A DNA stretch of 64,000 nt from Mycobacterium mantenii. GTDB taxonomy: Bacteria > Actinomycetota > Actinomycetes > Mycobacteriales > Mycobacteriaceae. Below are positions 1 through 9,002 of this stretch, one piece after another (the first letter of the stretch is position 1; each line of letters starts with the position of its first letter). Made by a program: the position numbers and the translations under genes. Under the pieces are notes generated by a model. It ran no database searches and was not told the origin of the DNA. It saw nothing but the letters and a program-made list of their open reading frames with translations. The stretch is taken from contig NZ_AP022590.1 of NCBI RefSeq assembly GCF_010731775.1, positions 4,836,001 to 4,900,000 on the forward strand. Direction: 5' to 3'.

Positions 1-320
1 TCGTCGAGCACCAGCGGACGTCCTACCTGGACAACCGGGCGCTCGAGACCGTCCAGATCGAGCCGTACGACGGCCACGTCACCCTGTACATGGCCGACCG
101 CTACCACGACGACGTCGTCGAGTTCGAGCCGCGGTATGCGATCCGCAAGCCCGACGGCGGCTGGGGCGAGTACGTGGCTGACCTCGAGGTGGTGCCGATC
201 GGTGGCGAACACATCCAGGCCATCGACGAACCGATCATCGGCAAGGTGGGTGCTCACCTCGCGGACGTGCTGAATAAGGTGGAGGCGGAAACCAGTCAGA
301 CGAGTGAGGTGGGCAAGTAG
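1..320 (+). CDS. pks13: Pks13, C-terminal end of thioesterase domain (partial)
   Basis: This is the 3' end of the mycolic-acid condensing polyketide synthase. Reading from base 3, the frame is open to TAG at 318-320. The tail contains [10 protein letters not shown], and the His of GGEH (codon 210-212) sits about 37 residues from the C-terminus, where the thioesterase-domain catalytic His of Pks13 is expected. Pks13 condenses two fatty acyl chains into the alpha-alkyl beta-ketoacyl precursor of mycolates, and its thioesterase domain transfers the product to trehalose. accD4, which supplies the carboxylated substrate, follows with a 1-base overlap, so the two are probably co-transcribed. The start lies outside the window. 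Confidence 0.95.
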   Translation, partial: VEHQRTSYLDNRALETVQIEPYDGHVTLYMADRYHDDVVEFEPRYAIRKPDGGWGEYVADLEVVPIGGEHIQAIDEPIIGKVGAHLADVLNKVEAETSQTSEVGK

Positions 321-1906
321 TGACGGAGACCGTGCCAGCTTCGGGGGTAGCTCCCATCCAGCACACCACCGCCGAGAAGCTGGCCGAGCTCTACGCTCGC
401 CTGGAACTGGCCAAAGAGCCCGGCGGCGAGAAGGCCGTCGCCAAGCGCGATAAGAAGGGCATCCCGAGCGCACGCGCCCGGGTGCAGGCGCTGGTCGATC
501 CGGGCACCTTCCTGGAGACCGGGGCGCTGGCCAAGACCCCGAACGACCCGAACGCGCTCTACGGCGACGGGTGCGTCACCGGGCACGCCATGATCGACGG
601 CCGGCCGGTCGGGGTGTTCTCCCACGACCAGACGGTGTTCCAGGGCACCGTCGGTGAGATGTTCGGCCGCAAGGTGGCCAGGCTGATGGAATGGTGCGCC
701 ATGGTTGGCTGCCCGATCATCGGCATCCAGGACTCCGGTGGTGCCCGCATCCAGGACGCGGTCACCTCGCTGGCGTGGTACGCCGAGCTGGGCCGCCGCC
801 ACGAGGCGCTGTCCGGGCTGGTGCCGCAGATCTCCCTCATCTTCGGGAAATGCGCTGGGGGAGCGGTGTATTCGCCGATCCAGGACGACCTGCTGGTCTC
901 GGTGCGTGACCAGGGGTACTTCTTCGTCACCGGGCCCGACGTGATCCGAGAGGTCACCGGCGAAGACGTCACCCTCGACGAGCTCGGCGGCTCCGATGCG
1001 CAGGCCCGCAACGGCAACATCCATCAGGTGGTCGACTCCGAGGCCGAGGCGTTCCAGTACGTGCGCGACTTCCTGTCGTTTCTGCCGTCGAGCGCCGTCA
1101 GCGAGCCGCCGATCGTCAACCCCGGCCTCGAGCCGGAGACCACCCCGACCGATCTGGAGCTCGACTCGATCGTGCCGGACTCGGACAACATGGCCTACGA
1201 CATGCACGAGATCCTGCTGCGGATCTTCGACGACGGCGACTTCCTCGACGTCGCCGCGCAACACGGGCCGGCCATCATCACCGGATTCGCCCGGGTCGAC
1301 GGACGCCCGGTGGGCGTCATCGCCAACCAGCCCATGTACTTGTCCGGGTCGATCGACAACGAGGCCTCCGATAAGGCGGCGCGGTTCATCCGGTTCTGCG
1401 ACGCGTTCAACATCCCGCTGGTCTTCGTGGTGGACACCCCGGGCTTCCTGCCGGGCGCCGAGCAGGAGAAGAACGGCATCATCAAGCGCGGCGGCCGGTT
1501 CCTGTACTCGGTGGTCGAGGCCGACGTGCCGAAGGTGACCATCACGGTCCGCAAGTCGTACGGCGGCGCCTACGCGGTGATGGGGTCGCGGCAGTTGACC
1601 GCCGACTTCAACTTCGCCTGGCCGACCGCGCGCATCGCGGTGATCGGCGCTGAGGGGGCCGCGCAGCTGCTGATGAAGCGGTTCCCGGACCCGACCACGC
1701 CCGAGGCGCAGCAGATCAAGAAGGACTTCATCGAGGGCTACAACCTAAACATGGCGATCCCGTGGACCGCCGCCGAACGCGGATTCATCGACGCGGTCAT
1801 CGACCCGCACGAGACCCGGCTGCTGCTGCGCAAGTCCATGAAGCTGTTGCGGGACAAGCAGTTGTGGTTCCGCACGGCACGCAAGCACGGGCTCATCCCG
1901 ATCTAG
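320..1906 (+). CDS. accD4: AccD4, acyl-CoA carboxylase beta (carboxyltransferase) subunit
   Basis: 528 residues with the two crotonase-like halves of a biotin-dependent carboxyltransferase: an N-half around residues 45-270 ([12 protein letters not shown], then a glycine-rich [12 protein letters not shown] oxyanion stretch) and a C-half around 275-510 ([23 protein letters not shown]). AccD4 works with the AccA3 biotin subunit and AccD5/AccE5 to carboxylate the long acyl-CoA that becomes the alpha branch of mycolic acids. The GTG start at 320 overlaps the pks13 stop by one base, which indicates translational coupling. Length is close to the roughly 520 residues of the family. It is the last gene of the fadD32-pks13-accD4 unit; the next gene is convergent. 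Confidence 0.96.
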   Translation: MTETVPASGVAPIQHTTAEKLAELYARLELAKEPGGEKAVAKRDKKGIPSARARVQALVDPGTFLETGALAKTPNDPNALYGDGCVTGHAMIDGRPVGVFSHDQTVFQGTVGEMFGRKVARLMEWCAMVGCPIIGIQDSGGARIQDAVTSLAWYAELGRRHEALSGLVPQISLIFGKCAGGAVYSPIQDDLLVSVRDQGYFFVTGPDVIREVTGEDVTLDELGGSDAQARNGNIHQVVDSEAEAFQYVRDFLSFLPSSAVSEPPIVNPGLEPETTPTDLELDSIVPDSDNMAYDMHEILLRIFDDGDFLDVAAQHGPAIITGFARVDGRPVGVIANQPMYLSGSIDNEASDKAARFIRFCDAFNIPLVFVVDTPGFLPGAEQEKNGIIKRGGRFLYSVVEADVPKVTITVRKSYGGAYAVMGSRQLTADFNFAWPTARIAVIGAEGAAQLLMKRFPDPTTPEAQQIKKDFIEGYNLNMAIPWTAAERGFIDAVIDPHETRLLLRKSMKLLRDKQLWFRTARKHGLIPI

Positions 1907-1965
1907 TCCTCTTGCCGGCGCGGGGGCCGCGTCTTTCCAGGCAATAGGTGACTCCGCAAAAGTGC

Positions 1966-1986
1966 TAGCGCATGCGCTAACGCATG
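1966..1986. promoter_or_regulatory. Overlapping palindromes between accD4 and fadE35
   Basis: The 121-bp gap between two convergent genes holds a perfect 14-bp palindrome, TAGCGCATGCGCTA (1966-1979). It overlaps a second inverted repeat, CATGCG-CTAA-CGCATG (1971-1986). Both cannot fold at once. There is no T-run after either, so a canonical intrinsic terminator is not supported. A protein-binding site or a bidirectional transcription-end hairpin are both possible. Confidence 0.35.
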
Positions 1987-2027
1987 TCGAAGTGGCGCTT
2001 GTGATTTCGCAACCACCGTACCGACGG

Positions 2028-3803
2028 CTAGAGCCGCAGCGCGCCGTCGAGCAGTTCGTCGAAGCGCTCCAGCGCCTTGTCGGAGTCGGCGTCGATACCG
2101 CGCAGCGCCCCTCGATCGGCGAGATAGCGCTGCGCGTGCAGCCGGGCCACCAGTGCCTTGCGTTCACCGCCCCGGATGGCCCGCTCCCAGGCGGCCTGCT
2201 CGATGAGTAGCGCGCCGGCGTAGACGTCGCCCATGAATTGGGCCAGCGGGAACAGCCGCGCCTCGGCCGTCTCCCTGTCGAGCTTGGTCCACGCGGTGAT
2301 CGCGGCGTCCAGATCCTCGATCCGGCCGGCGACCAGCCGGGTGGCTTCGTCGTCGTCGGCGACCGACACCGCGTCGCGCAACCGCGCCAGCAGCGACTCG
2401 TGCGCGCGGGTCTGCTCGATCCCGCGTCGCACATCCAGACACAGAATGTTGTCCGGCCCCTCCCAGATCGTGTTCACCTGCGCGTCGCGCAGCAGCCGCG
2501 CCACCGGCCAGGTCTCGACATAGCCGTTGCCGCCGTGGATTTCGATCGCATCCGAGGCCGCGGTGATCCCCAGCCGGCACACCCTGAGTTTGGTGACGGG
2601 CACGGCGATGCGTTGCCGCATGGGACGCGGCTGGCGATGGTTGGTGGCGCCGGTGCCGTCGAACACCAACGCCGCGGCGGCCTCAACGTCGACGATCATC
2701 TCGGCGAGTTTCCGCCGCATCAGCGGTTTGTCGATGAGAGCTTCGCCGAAGGCCCGGCGTTGGCGGGCATAACACACCGATTCGACCAGGGCGCGACGCG
2801 CATTGCCGAGCGCGAACAAGGCGATGCCCAGGCGCGCGGCGTTGGTCAGCTCCATCATGCGGCCCAGCCCCTTGCCGTCCGACGGTCCCGCGGCGGCGTC
2901 GGTGGGCTCGCCGGACAGCAGAAACGCTTCGGCATCGACGAATTCGACCTCGCCCGAGGCCACGGAGCGGGTGCCGAGCTTGTCCTTGAGCCGCCGGACC
3001 CGCACCCCGTTGCGCGAGCCGTCGCGGCGGGTGCGCAGCACCAGGAAGTTGGCGACGCCCCGCGAAGAGTCCGGTGCGCCTTCGGGTTTGGCCAGGACGA
3101 CGAACGCCTCCCCGGCGCAGTTGGACGCAAACCACTTGAAGCCGTTCAACAACCACGCGTCACCATGCCGCGTGGCCGTCGTCTCCAGCGCGCCCAGATC
3201 GGAGCCGCCCGTGCGTTCGGTCAACAGCTGCGCCGTCTCGCCGGCCCACTCACCGGAGGCGAATTTGGCCAGCACATGCTCGGCCACATCGGGCGGTGCG
3301 TACGCGGCCACCAGCGACTGGACCATGCCGCCGCCGGTGCCCAACGCGCAACCCATCCCGATATCGGCTTGGTTGAGCAGGTAATTCGACGCGAACATGG
3401 TGAGCGACGAGCTCATCTTCGCCCCGCGTGCCTCGGTGCGCAGCGCCTGTTGGGCATCCAGGACCGCGCGCTTGGACTGTGTGAAGGAGGTCGGCATGAC
3501 CACCTCGCTGATGTCATGACCCCACCGGTCGTAGCGCTGCAGCCGGGGCGGGTTGCGATCCGTCTCCTCGGCCCACCGCGCCACCGGACCGCCCATCAAT
3601 TCACCGATGCGCGTCAAGTGGCGTTCGGCCAGCGGCAGTTCCTCGGGCTTAAGGTAATAGGCCATGGTGAACTGCAGCGTGGGATCGATCAGGTACCAGT
3701 TGAGCCCGACGGCCCCGCGGTAGTTCTCCGTCGCGTAGCGCTGCGATTTCTCGTCGGTGGAAAACGGCAGCCGGTCCACCGCCTCTGCGGCGTAGTCGCT
3801 CAT
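2028..3803 (-). CDS. fadE35: Acyl-CoA dehydrogenase, FadE35-like
   Basis: 591 residues from an ATG at 3801-3803; the frame is open further upstream, but that part lies antisense-like inside the neighbouring regulator. The protein is AidB-type: a long N-terminal region, then LLTERTGGSDLGALET in the middle beta domain, and near the C-terminus an IHGGNGYVETWPVARLLRDA stretch followed by TIWEGPDNI, typical of acyl-CoA dehydrogenases of the AidB and isovaleryl type. The expected activity is FAD-dependent alpha,beta-dehydrogenation of an acyl-CoA; the substrate cannot be read from the sequence. It follows the crp-like gene by 29 bp on the same strand and is probably in an operon with it and the FHA gene. 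In M. tuberculosis the ortholog also neighbours the emb genes. Confidence 0.88.
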   Translation of the reverse strand: MSDYAAEAVDRLPFSTDEKSQRYATENYRGAVGLNWYLIDPTLQFTMAYYLKPEELPLAERHLTRIGELMGGPVARWAEETDRNPPRLQRYDRWGHDISEVVMPTSFTQSKRAVLDAQQALRTEARGAKMSSSLTMFASNYLLNQADIGMGCALGTGGGMVQSLVAAYAPPDVAEHVLAKFASGEWAGETAQLLTERTGGSDLGALETTATRHGDAWLLNGFKWFASNCAGEAFVVLAKPEGAPDSSRGVANFLVLRTRRDGSRNGVRVRRLKDKLGTRSVASGEVEFVDAEAFLLSGEPTDAAAGPSDGKGLGRMMELTNAARLGIALFALGNARRALVESVCYARQRRAFGEALIDKPLMRRKLAEMIVDVEAAAALVFDGTGATNHRQPRPMRQRIAVPVTKLRVCRLGITAASDAIEIHGGNGYVETWPVARLLRDAQVNTIWEGPDNILCLDVRRGIEQTRAHESLLARLRDAVSVADDDEATRLVAGRIEDLDAAITAWTKLDRETAEARLFPLAQFMGDVYAGALLIEQAAWERAIRGGERKALVARLHAQRYLADRGALRGIDADSDKALERFDELLDGALRL

Positions 3804-3832
3804 GGGTGAGACGCTACGCGCCGAGCCGATCG

Positions 3833-4531
3833 TCAGGCAGTGGCCCGCAGCGGGCGGCGCCGGCGATTCGGGCCCGGCCCGGATCGGGCGCCCGCCTCGG
3901 CGCGCCGGGCCAGCGCCTTGGGGTTGATGATCACAACGGTCTTGCCTTCCAACAGGATCCAGCCCCGAGTGGCGAAATTGCGCAACGCCCTGTTCACCGA
4001 AACCCGGTCCGCGCCCACGAGTTGGGCCATCTCGTCCTGGCTGAGCTCGAGTGCGAGCCGCAGCACGTCGCCCTCGCGGGTGCCGAACCGCTCGCCCAAC
4101 ACCAGCAGCTGACGGGCAACGCGCGCGGTGACATCGCTGGAAACCAGTTCGACGAGTTGTCGTTCGCTGTGCTGCACCTGCCGGGTCATCGTGCGCAGCA
4201 GCTGTTCGGCGATGGCCGGCTGTTGTGCCATCAGTGCGCGCAGTGCGGCGCGGTCCAGCGACATCGCCCGCACATCGGTGATCGCGGTGGCGGTGCACGC
4301 GCGGGGACCGGGATCGAACACCGCCAGCTCGCCGAAGATGTCCGCGGGGCCGATGATCGCCCGGAGGCTGCAGCGCCCGGCGGGCCCGCGATAGCTGATC
4401 TTCACCGCCCCTTCGACGATCAGATAGACGCGATCACCGGGCTCGCCCTGGCTGAAAATTGTTTCGCCGGACTTGAATTCGGAGGTGCGTACCTGAACGT
4501 GGTCCGCACCGCGGCCGGATGCAGTGGTCAC
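3833..4531 (-). CDS. Crp/Fnr-family regulator, paralog of mycobacterial Crp
   Basis: 232 residues, GTG start with GAGGGGG about 5 bases upstream. The N-terminal half is a cyclic-nucleotide-binding fold with a phosphate-binding cassette FGELAVFDPGPRACTAT, close to the GEL...FDPGPR cassette of Mtb Crp (Rv3676). A dimer helix and a C-terminal winged helix follow (LSQDEMAQLVGADRVSVNRAL). The recognition helix reads ADRVSVNRAL, whereas Mtb Crp as I recall it has ASRETVNKAL, so the Glu that contacts the TGTGA half-site in Crp proteins is Val here. cAMP binding looks plausible; DNA specificity may differ. It starts 13 bp after the GarA-like gene on the same strand. I know of no counterpart at this locus in M. 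tuberculosis, so I regard it as accessory. Confidence 0.85.
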   Translation of the reverse strand: MTTASGRGADHVQVRTSEFKSGETIFSQGEPGDRVYLIVEGAVKISYRGPAGRCSLRAIIGPADIFGELAVFDPGPRACTATAITDVRAMSLDRAALRALMAQQPAIAEQLLRTMTRQVQHSERQLVELVSSDVTARVARQLLVLGERFGTREGDVLRLALELSQDEMAQLVGADRVSVNRALRNFATRGWILLEGKTVVIINPKALARRAEAGARSGPGPNRRRRPLRATA

Positions 4532-4544
4532 GAATCCCCCTCGG

Positions 4545-4988
4545 TCAGGGCGCTTCGGCGGTCAGGAAAACCAGCCGGAAATTGCCGATCTGGACTACGT
4601 CGCCGTTGGCCAGCACCGCGGAATCGACGGTGGCGCGGTTGACGTAGGTGCCGTTGAGGCTGCCGCGATCGACGACGCGGAATTCGCCGTTCTCGGTGCG
4701 GAATTCGGCGTGCCTGCGGCTGACCGTGATGTCGTCGAGGAAGATTTCGCTGGCGGGATGCCGCCCGGCGTTCATGACCGGCTGGTTCAACACGAATGTC
4801 GCCCCGACGTTGGGACCCCGCTTCACCACGAGCATGGCCGAGCCGCGAGTCAGCGTCGCCGCCGCTTCGACTACGGCCGACGAGCTGTCGATCTCATCGC
4901 GGGCATCGGCACGCAGCGACTCGATATCGCCGGTGGCATCATCCGCCGCGGCTCGCTGCTGGCTTGTGTTTTCCTGTGGTAATGACAC
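4545..4988 (-). CDS. FHA-domain protein, GarA-like paralog
   Basis: 147 residues. The C-terminal two thirds is a forkhead-associated domain very like GarA (Rv1827): SAMLVVKRGPNVGATF, GRHPASEIFLDD, TVSRRHAEFR, GSLNGTYVN, and the ending NGDVVQIGNFRLVFL. The phosphothreonine-pocket Arg (GRHP), Ser (SRRH) and Asn (LNGTY) are all present. GarA binds 2-oxoglutarate dehydrogenase and glutamate enzymes and is switched off when PknB or PknG phosphorylates an N-terminal ETTS motif. Here the matching stretch is DIESLRADARDEID, without the Thr pair. The copy therefore looks constitutively unphosphorylated at that site. The gene lies directly upstream of the Crp paralog and is probably co-transcribed with it. 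Confidence 0.88.
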   Translation of the reverse strand: MSLPQENTSQQRAAADDATGDIESLRADARDEIDSSSAVVEAAATLTRGSAMLVVKRGPNVGATFVLNQPVMNAGRHPASEIFLDDITVSRRHAEFRTENGEFRVVDRGSLNGTYVNRATVDSAVLANGDVVQIGNFRLVFLTAEAP

Positions 4989-5103
4989 CGCTGCCCTTCA
5001 CGTCCTTGGAAACCCATCGCATCATCCGACTCGAGCGCCAAAACAGGGCCGGAAGTCCCCGCTTTGTCCGCGGCGGGCAGTGGCGGCGGCGTGCGGGCGG
5101 GGG

Positions 5104-5619
5104 CTAGGAGTTGACCGGCACCACGAACTCAGAGGTATAGAACTCCGCCGGATTCTGCGAGTTTGCATTCGCCCGTTCGATAATCACCCAAACACCGGTC
5201 GTGCCCGGCCGAATGGTGTCGGCCACGGTCGCAGTCCCGTTTCCGGCGCCGTCGGTGACCATGTCGGTAAAGGCGGTTCCCGGGTCCCCGGGCCCACAGG
5301 TCGACGACGACGGGCGGGGTTCTTCGATGAGGCCGACGTCGAAATGCGTGCCCGGTTCGGGCCCGTCGACCAGATGCACGTCGGCGACGGCCCGGGCTCC
5401 GCTCGTGCGCACGACGGCCGAACCGGTGCCGAGCATCGGGCTGGGCACCTTGGGCGCGATGCTGACCTTGCTGAAATCGCAACGCCGCAGGTAGTTGTCG
5501 AATACGACGGTGGTGCCGCCGCCCTCGGCGGTGGCCGTGCCGATGGCCGAAGTCACGACCGGGGCGATCAGCACCGTGACCGCGGCCGTGCAGGTTCCCA
5601 GGCGTGTCAGCGTGTGCAT
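5104..5619 (-). CDS. Secreted hypothetical protein with N-terminal signal peptide
   Basis: 171 residues from the ATG at 5617-5619, chosen because AAAGGGTGG lies about 4 bases upstream; a frame-consistent upstream ATG at 5640 lacks such a site. The N-terminus has a basic start and a hydrophobic stretch (around residues 8-28) ending near ATA, a plausible signal peptidase site. The mature part has two Cys (CDFSKV and STCGPG) that could form one disulfide, and looks beta-rich. I do not recognise a characterised family. A perfect TGTGA-N6-TCACA palindrome lies just upstream of the start, and the Crp paralog gene is downstream on the same strand. Confidence 0.72.
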   Translation of the reverse strand: MHTLTRLGTCTAAVTVLIAPVVTSAIGTATAEGGGTTVVFDNYLRRCDFSKVSIAPKVPSPMLGTGSAVVRTSGARAVADVHLVDGPEPGTHFDVGLIEEPRPSSSTCGPGDPGTAFTDMVTDGAGNGTATVADTIRPGTTGVWVIIERANANSQNPAEFYTSEFVVPVNS

Positions 5620-5639
5620 GGGGCCACCCTTTTCCGTCA

Positions 5640-5655
5640 TGTGAACGGGATCACA
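5640..5655. promoter_or_regulatory. Exact Crp-type site, TGTGA-N6-TCACA
   Basis: TGTGAACGGGATCACA matches the full consensus of E. coli and mycobacterial Crp sites in both half-sites. It lies 21-36 bases upstream of the secreted-protein start codon. A possible -10-like stretch (CAATACT on the minus strand, near 5668-5674) would place the site just after transcription start, which would suggest repression; that promoter call is weak. Confidence 0.6.
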
Positions 5656-5732
5656 GCGAAAAAAGAGTATTGACCCGAAATTGGCGGAATTAAACCTTTG
5701 ACCGGTAATTACTGCACCGTTAATTCATTGCG

Positions 5733-5751
5733 TTATTCGACCGGTGAATAA
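5733..5751. promoter_or_regulatory. AT-armed inverted repeat downstream of embB
   Basis: TTATTCGACCGGTGAATAA has 6-bp arms around an ACCGGT core. It lies in the AT-rich 170-bp interval between the embB stop and the secreted-protein gene, both on the minus strand. It could be an operator for the downstream gene or a weak transcription-end hairpin; there is no clear T-run. Confidence 0.3.
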
Positions 5752-5789
5752 TGACGGCGCAAAGCCATTTCCCGGCACCGCGTTTTTGC

Positions 5790-8700
5790 TCAAGGCTTGA
5801 TGCGGATCGGCCCGGGCGACCACCAGCCGGTGCGGGTGGCGGTGCCCAGGTCGAGCTGCGCCGGCTGCGCGTCGGCGATGGTGTCGAACTTGCGCAGTGA
5901 TCCCCAGTCGCGGCCCCAGTCGTGGGACAGGTAGGTCGACATCACGTGGGCCCGCAGCAACAGGTCGGTGATGCCCAGCAGGCCGCCGTTGACGCCGTCC
6001 TGCCAGGTGTCGGTGTCCTGCTTCTTGGCGTTGTAATCCGGGGTGATGCGGAACTGCGGGATCTCGGTGACGCCGTTGACGTGCAGCATCGGCTGCTGGC
6101 ACGGGAACGCCAGCCCGACCGCCCAGTCCATCAGCACCGGGCGTTTGGAACCGATGTATTCCTGCAGGGAGCGCAGCTCAGGCACCCGCGGCGGGGTCAG
6201 CGCGATCCAGTCGTCCGGTGTCAGCGACAGGTCCTCGGCGACCACCCGCACCGCGACCGCGTCGGCGGGCATCTGCGAGCGGGCGAAGCGCAGGTTCCGC
6301 CACACCTTGGGTTGCTCGCCGTACAGGTCGTAGGGCACCAGGCGGCCGGCCGGCTGCACGGAGCCGTCGGGGCCGGGCCTGCCGAATTCCAGTTCCACGG
6401 TCTGCCCGTTGGTGTGGTGGTGCAGGATGCTGTTGCCGGCGATCGTGCCCGCGGCGGTCACCACCACCAGCGGATGCCCGGCGTCGGGCTTCGGCAGTTG
6501 ATACCAGGCCGAGGTCAGCCGGCTCTGCTGTTGCGCGCCGGTGGTGTAGCTGCCGGCCAGCGGGACACGCGCGGGGTCCAGGCCGTAGGGCAGCGGCACG
6601 GTCGACCGGTTGACGCCCGGCGTCGTCAGCTTGAGTGGGGCGTCCCAGTCGTAGTCGGTGCCGGGCTGCGGCACCGCCGTCTCCTTGACCGACTCGGCGA
6701 GCGTGCGATCCGGTACACCGTTGGGCGTGAATCCCGTCGGGTTGACGCCGCCCAACGGGCCCAGGGGGCCGAAGTTGTCCGGCAGGGGCGCCATGAAGCC
6801 GACGTTGCTGTCCGGCTCGACGAGCACGTCGTCGGCCAGCCCGCAACCGCCGCTGAACTCTCGCAGGTTGTCCCAGGCGTTCGAGTAGGTGGGGTACTGA
6901 CGAACGATGCCGGCCACCATCGACGCGATGAACACGAGCGCCATGAAGCCGGCCGCAACGGGTATGGGCGCCGCCGTCAGCACCCGCGCCAGTCGTCCTT
7001 CGCCGCGGGTCCTGGACGCGAAGTGCAGATACACCGCCCACAGCGCGGTAATCGCGAAGAACGCGAAAAAGATTGTGCTGATGGTGATTCCGCCGATTTT
7101 CGGCATTGAGCTGTTGAACGGTACGCCGTAGCTGGAGACGTACCACCAGCCGTTCGTGGTGGCGAAACACAGCGCCAGCACGAAGAACAGCGCCGCCAGG
7201 AACGCCATGCGGTTGCGCGACCAGCGCAAGATCTCGTGCGACACCAGCACCGTCGTCAGCGCGGCCATCGCCGCGCCCACCGCGGCGAACAAGCCGAAGT
7301 GGTGCACCCACTTGGTGGGGGTGAACATCAGGAAGAACATCGTGCCGAAGATGACGCCCATCAGCCGCCAGGCCGGCCCGCGCGCCACACCGGGAACCCG
7401 CTTGCGCCGCAACATGATGAAGACGGCCGTGAAGAGGCACAGCGCGGTGAGCAGGAAGCCGAAGCGTCGCGACAGCGAGCCGTCGACGGTGGGAAGAATC
7501 AGGTAGTAGTAGCGCAGGTTCTCGGTGTACCAGGCCTGACTGGGGCCGATCGAGGTGCGAATCCTGGTGGCTTCCAACACCGTTGACAGTGTCTGATCGG
7601 CGAACACCACGGTCAGGATCACCGTGCCGGCGGCCAGCATCGGCGCCACCAGCGGCCAGGTACCGACCAGGCGATGCCGGCGGACCAGAATGCGCAGGAT
7701 CGGGCGTCCACCGGCGATCAACGCCGCGACGGCGATCAACCCGGTGGGCTGGACGCCGAGCGTGAAGGCCGCGGTGATGACCGCCAGCGCCGCGGGCGTC
7801 AGCCGGCTGTAACGCATGGACCGCTCGATCAGCACGTAGGTGATCAGCGAGCCGACGGCGATGATGGGTTCGGGGCGCAGGCCGTTGTCGAACGGCATCC
7901 AGGCGGTCAACAGGACCATGCCCGCCGCCCAATTCGCCGCCCTGCTGCGGGCGACCGCGGGCCCCAACCGGGGCAGCACCTCGCGCGAGAGCAGCAGCCA
8001 GCACACGATCCCGGCGATCAAGTCCGGCAACCGCATCCACAGGCTGGCGTCGGTGACATGGGTCATCAGCGCCAGCAGGTTGTAGTACCAGCCGAAGGGG
8101 TCTTCGGGGCTACCGAACCAGCGGAAGTAGTTCGACATGTAGCCGGCGCGGTCGGCGACCCGGGCCATGCCCAGGATGTAGCCGTCGTCCGAGGAGTTCG
8201 CCCCGATCACATGCCACAGCACGAATCCGGAGATCACCGTGACGTCGGCCAGGGTGAACGTGCGCCAGTTCGCCGGGATCAGCCGGCGCATCCGGTGACC
8301 GTCCAGCTGGTCGAGCCGCCACAGCGCGACCAGAGAGACGATGGTGGACACGATCGCCAGCACCATCGCGACCAATTTCAGCGTCGTCGGTGTGGTGGAG
8401 AACCGGGTGTCGATGGTCGCCGACAACTTCAAATCCGCCGGGGCCGGCCCGCTGAGGTCGGTGAACACCCCCACGATCTGCGGCCGCAGGTTCGGATCGG
8501 GGAAACCGCCGCCGAGCGGTTTGCCCGCCGGATCGTTCAGCCCGACAAAGGTGGCGTAGGCGCCCGCCTTTGTCGAGGTGATCTCAATGCTGGAACAGCC
8601 GGGGGCACCTGCGGCTCCTGCCACCTGATCCCGCGCCGCGCTGGCGATCACCACGTTGCGGTCGGTGACGTCGACGCGCTTGCCGTTGACGACCACGAAC

Positions 8701-9002
8701 AGCGCGTTGAGCGCGGCGTCCTTGCCCTTCTTGGGCGCGGTGCTGAGCACGACCCCGCCCTCCGGTGGCAGGGCGCGCACCACCGAGCACGGCACGGTCA
8801 CGTGCACGTCGACCGGGGTCAGTGAAATCAGCGGCGCGGTAACGCTGTTCAGCTGGTCGTTCTGCGGCCAATTCAGCGTCGCGGTGGTCTGCACGACGGG
8901 CAGCAGCGGCGTCGCGACCGACAGGATGAAGCCGATCAGCCCGGCGATCGTCGCGACCCACCGCGTCGCGCGCACGTTCTGGTCGACGGTCGTGTCGGTC
9001 AT
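5790..9002 (-). CDS. embB: EmbB, arabinosyltransferase (ethambutol target)
   Basis: 1070 residues. GT-C fold membrane enzyme using decaprenyl-phosphoryl-arabinose (DPA) to build the arabinan of arabinogalactan, acting with EmbA at the outer face of the membrane. An N-terminal transmembrane segment (residues 18-38) precedes a periplasmic jelly-roll region, then a multi-span core, then a C-terminal carbohydrate-binding part. The catalytic acidic loop reads [16 protein letters not shown]. Met279 in that loop (codon 8166-8168) corresponds to Mtb Met306, the main ethambutol-resistance position, and is wild type. The ATG overlaps the embA stop by 4 bases, so the pair is translationally coupled. Confidence 0.97.
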   Translation of the reverse strand: MTDTTVDQNVRATRWVATIAGLIGFILSVATPLLPVVQTTATLNWPQNDQLNSVTAPLISLTPVDVHVTVPCSVVRALPPEGGVVLSTAPKKGKDAALNALFVVVNGKRVDVTDRNVVIASAARDQVAGAAGAPGCSSIEITSTKAGAYATFVGLNDPAGKPLGGGFPDPNLRPQIVGVFTDLSGPAPADLKLSATIDTRFSTTPTTLKLVAMVLAIVSTIVSLVALWRLDQLDGHRMRRLIPANWRTFTLADVTVISGFVLWHVIGANSSDDGYILGMARVADRAGYMSNYFRWFGSPEDPFGWYYNLLALMTHVTDASLWMRLPDLIAGIVCWLLLSREVLPRLGPAVARSRAANWAAGMVLLTAWMPFDNGLRPEPIIAVGSLITYVLIERSMRYSRLTPAALAVITAAFTLGVQPTGLIAVAALIAGGRPILRILVRRHRLVGTWPLVAPMLAAGTVILTVVFADQTLSTVLEATRIRTSIGPSQAWYTENLRYYYLILPTVDGSLSRRFGFLLTALCLFTAVFIMLRRKRVPGVARGPAWRLMGVIFGTMFFLMFTPTKWVHHFGLFAAVGAAMAALTTVLVSHEILRWSRNRMAFLAALFFVLALCFATTNGWWYVSSYGVPFNSSMPKIGGITISTIFFAFFAITALWAVYLHFASRTRGEGRLARVLTAAPIPVAAGFMALVFIASMVAGIVRQYPTYSNAWDNLREFSGGCGLADDVLVEPDSNVGFMAPLPDNFGPLGPLGGVNPTGFTPNGVPDRTLAESVKETAVPQPGTDYDWDAPLKLTTPGVNRSTVPLPYGLDPARVPLAGSYTTGAQQQSRLTSAWYQLPKPDAGHPLVVVTAAGTIAGNSILHHHTNGQTVELEFGRPGPDGSVQPAGRLVPYDLYGEQPKVWRNLRFARSQMPADAVAVRVVAEDLSLTPDDWIALTPPRVPELRSLQEYIGSKRPVLMDWAVGLAFPCQQPMLHVNGVTEIPQFRITPDYNAKKQDTDTWQDGVNGGLLGITDLLLRAHVMSTYLSHDWGRDWGSLRKFDTIADAQPAQLDLGTATRTGWWSPGPIRIKP

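Noticed and set aside
2238..3809. 523-codon plus-strand frame opposite fadE35
   Set aside because: Antisense shadow of an acyl-CoA dehydrogenase with clear motifs; no ribosome site or domain of its own.
6178..8040. 620-codon frame in a second reading frame of embB
   Set aside because: Same-strand out-of-frame shadow with Arg/His/Gly-rich low-complexity translation.
8166..8168. Possible ethambutol-resistance change in EmbB at the Met306-equivalent codon
   Set aside because: The codon is ATG (Met279 here) in an intact GMARVAD context, so it is the wild-type residue.
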